NCBI GenBank assembly: GCA_029747585.1
Contig: JAPEVF010001150.1
Span: 1 to 13,305, forward strand
Source of the DNA: Pleurotus djamor
Taxonomy: Eukaryota > Basidiomycota > Agaricomycetes > Agaricales > Pleurotaceae
DNA length: 13,305 nucleotides
Reading direction: 5' to 3'
Under the pieces are notes generated by a model. That model was given only the letters and a program-made list of their open reading frames with translations, did no database searches and had not been told where the DNA came from. Each line of letters opens with the position of its first letter. The first letter of the stretch is position 1. The position numbers were made by a program, and so were the translations under genes. This document shows, piece after piece, positions 8,967 through 13,305 of this stretch.

Positions 8967-10582
8967 TTATTCAATTCCAGTCTCCCAGAAGCTGCGTACG
9001 CGAGGCATTGCCGCAGCCATCAGGTACATGAGCTCGATATCGAGGGTCACTCCTCCTTGCCAGATGTCTAGTTCTTCCACAGGCCAGTTGGGCCATGACT
9101 GTTGCTGGATTTCCTGACGGAACAGATCCTAAGAAATGATTGGAAATTGTCATTCGGATATCGGAAGGAAAGAGGGGATGCGTACCTGTCCATCGACATT
9201 GGGCATATCTACACCAAGACGACCAATATAAAGCCTCAGATGCTTCAAGTTTGGGCATTTCTGATAGGCCAATTTGAGGAAGCGGACGCTCAGAACATGT
9301 ATACAGATCTGCAAAGTTTCGATCTGAGTTACTTCGGCGATGCTGTTCAGCACATCTGAGATTTCCTCGTAGGCCAAGTAGCTATTTCTGATGACGAGGT
9401 GTCTCAACGACTCGCTAGACCGTGCAATGAGTCGCTTAGTCGTATCGAGGCCTTCAGGACACCCAGTGGGATCCACCTGAAGTGTTATCAGATCTTTGAG
9501 GGCATGGGGGTGCTCAGCAGCGATCGACTGAAGCCAAAGTGTCAGCGGGGTGATGCCAGTAGTTACTGACGGTCGTAGCTTCAACTCGACGTGCCTCAAG
9601 GTCGATGACGACTCTGATAAGAAACGTGTCAAGCCTAGTGAACTCGAAGCAAACGCGTGTTCAAATAGAGCTCTTATCGTGAACCTTTCTAGCTGAGGAA
9701 AAGACGACAGGCCTTCGAAGAAGCTGCCCAAATCGATGTTGGTCCACAACGCGATGTTGAGATCCTGAATTTGTGAAGCCAGCCGGTTCACGAATGGGAG
9801 TATATCATCCGCCGAAGTCGTAGATTGCTCCGAGTGATACAGATCGTGCGTCAAGTCCAAAGAAAGTCGTTCGAGAGAAGGAAGCCGAGCCGCGGTGGTG
9901 ACGTCTTTTATTACGCGAGGGTACCCGGTTAGCGCGACTGATTGCAGCTGTTCCCCTGCAGCGTTCCAGATGGCAGTCGTGGGGGCAAGCAAGTCGACCT
10001 CGGGTGGAATATTCCACGCATCAAGGCTAAAATCTTTGAGCCTAGTCAGATTGGGAATCACTTCCACCGCTAACGCAAGTAGTTGATCCATCTTCTGTTT
10101 ATGCGTGACCTTGACCACGGGTTCGGGGGACGACCTGGATAGTGGTAGGTATCGATGTGCATAATCCGACACGCTACCGGCAAAACGCTGAAGTTTCCCA
10201 ACGCGCGTCGATGACGATGACGACTGATTCGGCGTCGGTGGTGATCGAACCCGATATTGTGGCCTCAAAACCAGTTTGTGCACTCGACACGAGATAGCCG
10301 GATCTCTACGGAAGAGAGAATATGATGAAATAGAAGATAGAGCGAAGAATGCTGAATCAGACCCGTCACAACACCGAATGTCGAAAAGTGGATGACTTAC
10401 CGGAGCCGATTCAAGATCCATGTGGTCCGCTGGTCAACCTCCGTGATGCTGACTGTTTCATACCGTAATCGCATTGAGAGCTCGAAGAACACGGGGTTTA
10501 GGCCCAGTAAGTGGTCACGGATATCATCGTCGGGAATCCATTGGGCAATATGGAACCAAACATCGCGAGGAACTTCGACCAT
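8967..10582 (-). CDS. F-box protein with degenerate leucine-rich repeats
   Basis: A 487-residue protein in three minus-strand exons: 10582-10401, 10305-9186 and 9128-8967 (stop TAA). The introns are 10400-10306 (95 nt) and 9185-9129 (57 nt). The N terminus, residues 1-40, is an F-box-like helix set (VPRDVWFHIAQWIPDD...LLGLNPVFFELSMRLRY) of the Agaricomycete type. It is followed by the usual linker with RL..DPAISCRVHKLVLRP. The rest has irregular leucine-rich segments such as LPSLERLSLDL, FPQLERFTIRAL, STLRHVELKL, SESLRHLVIRNSYL and CPNLKHLRLYIG. By family knowledge it would bind Skp1 and present a substrate to an SCF ubiquitin ligase; the substrate is unknown. Such genes are numerous and fast evolving in mushrooms. 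The final exon (QEIQQQSWPNWPVEELDIW... to MPRVRSFWETGIE) is joined by a clean GT-AG intron and continues the frame. Start and frame are well supported. Confidence 0.88.
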
Positions 10583-11019
10583 GACTGACGCGGGTTCGCA
10601 ATACGTAGTAGGGTTGTTGAGGCGCGGTCAACGAAGGTTTCTGAGCCAACTTGAGGCTCTGAAATGTGCGTTGGGGTTGGAAAAGAAATGAAGACAGCAA
10701 AGGGACGAGAGTAGAGGCCTAAGAGTTTTTCCAAGTTGTTGCATCGCTTTATGTCTATGGTTGTGTTGGCAGGAAGGCTGTAGCGTGGGCCCGTGGGGAT
10801 CACTCGCCGGTTGAAAAACAAGAACAACGATCATATCAGCGTACACGTATCGTAACGTATGCAAGTCGTAAACATCTATGGCGGTAACAAGATTCAAACA
10901 TACAAAGTAGTAGATGGAGAGAAAACATAACAGAAATAATATAGAAAATTACGCAGAGATTTCTATGCATATCTGCGAAGGTCGTAACGGAGGCATCATA
11001 CCGCAAGATAAAACACAGT
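10583..11019. other. Spacer upstream of the F-box gene
   Basis: About 440 bp between the stop of the low-complexity gene (11020) and the start of the F-box gene (10582), both on the minus strand. It holds the 3' untranslated region of the former and the promoter of the latter. The upper part is AT-rich. I find no clear TATA box, RNA gene or coding exon, although short open frames overlap it. Confidence 0.5.
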
Positions 11020-13305
11020 TTACTTCTTTTTCTTTTTCTTCTTCGCACCACCACCACCACCAGCCTTCGCACCCCCTTTACCCTTCTTATCAGCTGCTGG
11101 AGCTTCTTCAGGTTCCTCAGCCTCTGGCTTGTCATCAGGGGAAACAGGTGTAGTAGGTTCATCGCCAGCACCGGGTACTTGAAGTTTGTCCTTGTCTGCA
11201 TCCTCTGCCTTGGCTTCCACCTCTGCAGCTGGAGCCTCCTCAGCAGCGGGGGGAGCCTCAACAGTTGGTTCAGCTGGAACCTCAGCGGCAGGCTCGGGCA
11301 ACGTTGCAGCTTCCACCTTGGGAGACGGCTTAGGCGATGGTTTAGGCGATGGTTTGGGAGACGCGGCAGGTTGAACAACAGGATCTGAACCAAGTAAATC
11401 TGACGTATCTCCGCCAGCGGGAGTTTTGGGAGCGGACAGACCTAACCCCAGGTCATCCAATTGAGAACCGATTGAATCAAAGGCTGAGGAAATTCCGAGA
11501 TGATCAGTGAACGAAGCTTGAGGTAGGTTGTCTCCAGATCCTGAGGGGGGTGAGACAACGTTGTCCCATAGTTCGGCAGCGGCTTCAGCTGCAGGTGCAG
11601 GCTCGGGTGCAGGCTCAGGTTCTGGTTGAGGAGGCGGAACTGGAGTTTTAGGCGTTTGGGCGGGCTCTGCTGTTTCACCCTTCTTCTTCTTCTTTTTCTT
11701 GCCTCCAGTGGTCTTGAATTCAACGGGGGAGGATGCGGGCTCGTCAACAGGGGATGTGACAGTGGTGTCGATAGGTGGAACTTCGGGCTCGGCCACTGGT
11801 GCGGGCTCAGGTGCAGGTTCGGGCTCAGGTTCGGGGACAGGAGCTGGTTCTACCATTGGTGTATTGACCTTCGACGCCACTTTGGAACCTGCTTTGGACG
11901 CTGCTTTAGATGATTTTGGTTTAGATCCCCACCCGAAACCTGAACTCCATTCGTCCTCCGCCGCAGCCTCTGCTGCCGGCTCTGGTTCCTTCGCAGGGGG
12001 CTGAGGAGAGGCTGGCCTCGTAGCAGGTTTTGAAGCTGCACCCCAACTACCCCACGTATCCGTTTTCGGTTCTTCTAACGGAGGTTCTGGTGCAGGCGCC
12101 GGGGTGGTGGCTTTCGGGGTTGATGCCTTGGACTTCGCGGTCGAACCCCAACCTCCGAAGCTACTCGTTATTCCTCCCAGGGCAGACTCTGTAGTCTTAG
12201 GTGTTGTGGTTTTGGACTTGGACTTGGTAGTTCCCCATCCAGATTCCCCTACTGACGACTCAGTGGCTGCAGGCGTCTTAGGTTTATTTGCACCCCAACC
12301 GAGAGACGATCCCCAACTACCCAGGCCACTCGATTCAGTAGCAGCCGGTTCAGCGATAGATGGAGCCTTCGAAGCAGGTTTAGACCCGAATCCAAAGCCG
12401 AAACCACCACCTGATCCCCAAGAAGAACCACCACCGCCTCCACCACCACCACCGCCCGATCCAAAGCCAAATCCGAGACTACTGCCAAAGCCACTAGAAA
12501 CTGCAGGTTGTTCTGGCTCTGGTTCTGGCTCTGGAGCAGCTGGGGGAGCGGGCTCTGGCTCTGGTATCGGTTCTGGCTCTGGCTCTGGTTGGACGACGGG
12601 CTCAGGTTCGGGAGGAATGACGGCTTGAGGTACTTCGGGAGTAAGATGAGGAGTAGGAACCTTTGATGCTCGTCTTGATGTAGCTCTTGAGGGTGTTTTC
12701 GAAAGAGACCTTGATTGGGGTACGACATCATCGAAGATGGCCGGCTCAGGTTCAGGTGCATACGCATCTTCGATATGCGCATCGATGGGTTCAGCCAAGT
12801 TCACACTTTCAGCCCGAGGTGTAAGATGTGGTGTAGGTCCCCTTGCCTGTGCCGGCGAAGCCATTGTGTTAGCGAAGCTACTTAGATCAGCCTCGGGAAT
12901 GAACCCAGGCGCTGGTACGCCTTCAAGATCAAGTCCTCGTGCCCTCGGAGTGAGATGTTGAGGTGGTTCCTCTGCAGGAGCTGGAGCCACCGGTGGTTCG
13001 GGCTCTGGCTCAGGTGCCGCTTCAGGCATTCCACCAGGCATCAAGTGCGAAGCGGCAAGGGGTGAATGGCCTATCTCAGGGGCGACACTTCGAGGCGTGG
13101 CTTTGGCTGGAGAGCGGTTATCATAGATTGACGTTCGTTCAACAATGGATGTATGTCTTGAGCGTGTCGGGGTTCGGGAGGCGCTCTCAGGAGGCCCGTA
13201 GATGGAGTTCATCCGAGAAGCACGTTGACTAGCAGCCATGGAGGGAGCTGTAGGCGACGGCGGAGCAGCAGCAGCAGGTGCACCCCAAACAGAGGATAGT
13301 GTATC
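11020..13305 (-). CDS. Low-complexity WG/FG-repeat protein with poly-Lys tail, 5' partial
   Basis: Not recognised as a named family. A single uninterrupted frame of 761 codons runs from the right edge to the TAA at 11020-11022. The first visible ATG (13239) is probably internal, because the frame stays open to the edge and reads SSVWGAPAAAAPPSP, in the same style. Counting from Met13239, residues 1-210 are Ser/Pro/Arg-rich with HLTPRA-type motifs. Pro-Glu tracts lie at 211-244 and again near 470 and 540. Residues 250-286 are Gly/Phe-rich with ten consecutive Gly. Eight WG motifs lie between 274 and 438, with SK/TP-rich spacers. Lys7 lies at 514-520 and SPKP repeats at 627-641. An acidic stretch (670-715) precedes a Gly/Lys end (KKGKGGAKAGGGGGAKKKKKKK at 718-739). 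No folded domain is evident; most of it should be disordered. A scaffold or nucleic-acid-associated role is only a guess. Confidence 0.82.
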   Translation of the reverse strand, partial: DTLSSVWGAPAAAAPPSPTAPSMAASQRASRMNSIYGPPESASRTPTRSRHTSIVERTSIYDNRSPAKATPRSVAPEIGHSPLAASHLMPGGMPEAAPEPEPEPPVAPAPAEEPPQHLTPRARGLDLEGVPAPGFIPEADLSSFANTMASPAQARGPTPHLTPRAESVNLAEPIDAHIEDAYAPEPEPAIFDDVVPQSRSLSKTPSRATSRRASKVPTPHLTPEVPQAVIPPEPEPVVQPEPEPEPIPEPEPAPPAAPEPEPEPEQPAVSSGFGSSLGFGFGSGGGGGGGGGGSSWGSGGGFGFGFGSKPASKAPSIAEPAATESSGLGSWGSSLGWGANKPKTPAATESSVGESGWGTTKSKSKTTTPKTTESALGGITSSFGGWGSTAKSKASTPKATTPAPAPEPPLEEPKTDTWGSWGAASKPATRPASPQPPAKEPEPAAEAAAEDEWSSGFGWGSKPKSSKAASKAGSKVASKVNTPMVEPAPVPEPEPEPAPEPAPVAEPEVPPIDTTVTSPVDEPASSPVEFKTTGGKKKKKKKGETAEPAQTPKTPVPPPQPEPEPAPEPAPAAEAAAELWDNVVSPPSGSGDNLPQASFTDHLGISSAFDSIGSQLDDLGLGLSAPKTPAGGDTSDLLGSDPVVQPAASPKPSPKPSPKPSPKVEAATLPEPAAEVPAEPTVEAPPAAEEAPAAEVEAKAEDADKDKLQVPGAGDEPTTPVSPDDKPEAEEPEEAPAADKKGKGGAKAGGGGGAKKKKKKK
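11317..11361 (-). repeat. SPKP tandem repeat of 12 nt units
   Basis: Almost four copies of a 12 nt unit encode Ser-Pro-Lys-Pro (residues 627-641). SPK motifs resemble DNA-minor-groove or kinase-target sequences such as those of histone H1 tails, but in a disordered protein this is suggestive only. Confidence 0.7.
11926..12420 (-). repeat. WG/GW repeat region within the low-complexity protein
   Basis: Tryptophans at residues 274, 309, 315, 335, 364, 396, 399 and 437 (numbered from Met13239) are all followed by Gly, and four are in GWG. The spacers carry SKP, KSK, SKA and TP elements, as in GWGTTKSKSKTTTPK and GWGSTAKSKASTPK. This looks like an amplified unit of about 30-40 residues. Only two other Trp residues occur in the visible protein. 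Confidence 0.75.
12427..12456 (-). repeat. Poly-glycine codon run
   Basis: Ten consecutive Gly codons (residues 262-271), formed by an impure GGN trinucleotide repeat on the coding strand. They separate two FG-rich segments, SSLGFGFGS and GGGFGFGFGSK. Confidence 0.8.
12508..12609 (-). repeat. Pro-Glu dipeptide tract from a degenerate hexanucleotide repeat
   Basis: On the plus strand the DNA is a run of ggctct/ggttct hexamers. On the coding strand it encodes nearly uninterrupted Pro-Glu dipeptides (residues 211-244). Related shorter tracts recur near 11590-11630 and 11790-11845. Such a tract can expand or contract by slippage without shifting the frame. Confidence 0.75.

Noticed and set aside
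12508..12609. Regular short repeats that could suggest a CRISPR or satellite array
   Set aside because: The unit is about 6 nt with no spacers and lies in frame within a coding region of a eukaryotic gene. It is a codon-repeat tract.
12104..12628. Long plus-strand open frame (174 codons), rich in Pro and in Gly-Ser repeats, opposite the low-complexity gene
   Set aside because: It is the complement of the Pro-Glu and Gly repeats. Its GSGSGS composition follows from the hexanucleotide repeat, and it has no start context, intron structure or motif of its own.

Overview
This window looks like nuclear DNA of a filamentous basidiomycete, probably an Agaricomycete. The genes are cut by many short GT-AG introns, mostly 49-66 nt with CTAAC/CTGAC-like branch sites. 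Coding exons can be as short as 10 nt, spacers are compact, and there is an F-box/leucine-rich protein of the type expanded in mushrooms. The assignment is by inspection only; no rRNA, tRNA or taxonomic marker is present.

Layout: (1) 1-2515 (+), the 3' three quarters of an alkaline phosphatase gene, cut by the left edge. (2) 2516-3545, about 1 kb of non-coding spacer that carries the promoter of the next gene. (3) 3546-6855 (+), a complete tandem paralogue with 23 exons, encoding a predicted 658-residue secreted alkaline phosphatase. (4) 6856-7189, an AT-rich spacer between convergent 3' ends. (5) 7190-8567 (-), a four-exon gene for a 398-residue stand-alone DUF2156 (LPG-synthase C-terminal, GNAT-like) protein. 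(6) 8967-10582 (-), a three-exon F-box/LRR-like gene of 487 residues. (7) 11020 to beyond 13305 (-), the 3' part of an intronless Pro/Glu/Ala/Gly-rich, low-complexity protein with WG and FG repeats and a poly-lysine C terminus; its start lies outside the window.

The two phosphatases are a clear tandem duplication. Their exon boundaries and phases coincide almost everywhere. Both keep the full set of metal ligands, the catalytic serine and the phosphate-binding arginine, and both have the Asp/Lys pair typical of E. coli PhoA rather than the His/His pair of mammalian enzymes. They are diverged (roughly two thirds identical by eye), so the duplication is not recent. Both would release phosphate from organic esters outside the cell or in the secretory pathway. 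The other three genes have no evident functional link to them; in a fungus, adjacency alone implies no operon.

No mobile element, CRISPR array, tRNA or rRNA was found. The points most worth following are the stand-alone DUF2156 protein (possible tRNA-dependent aminoacylation of a sterol or lipid), the WG/GW-rich disordered protein (possible Argonaute-hook-like or FG-type interaction platform), and the exon-level differences between the duplicated phosphatases.
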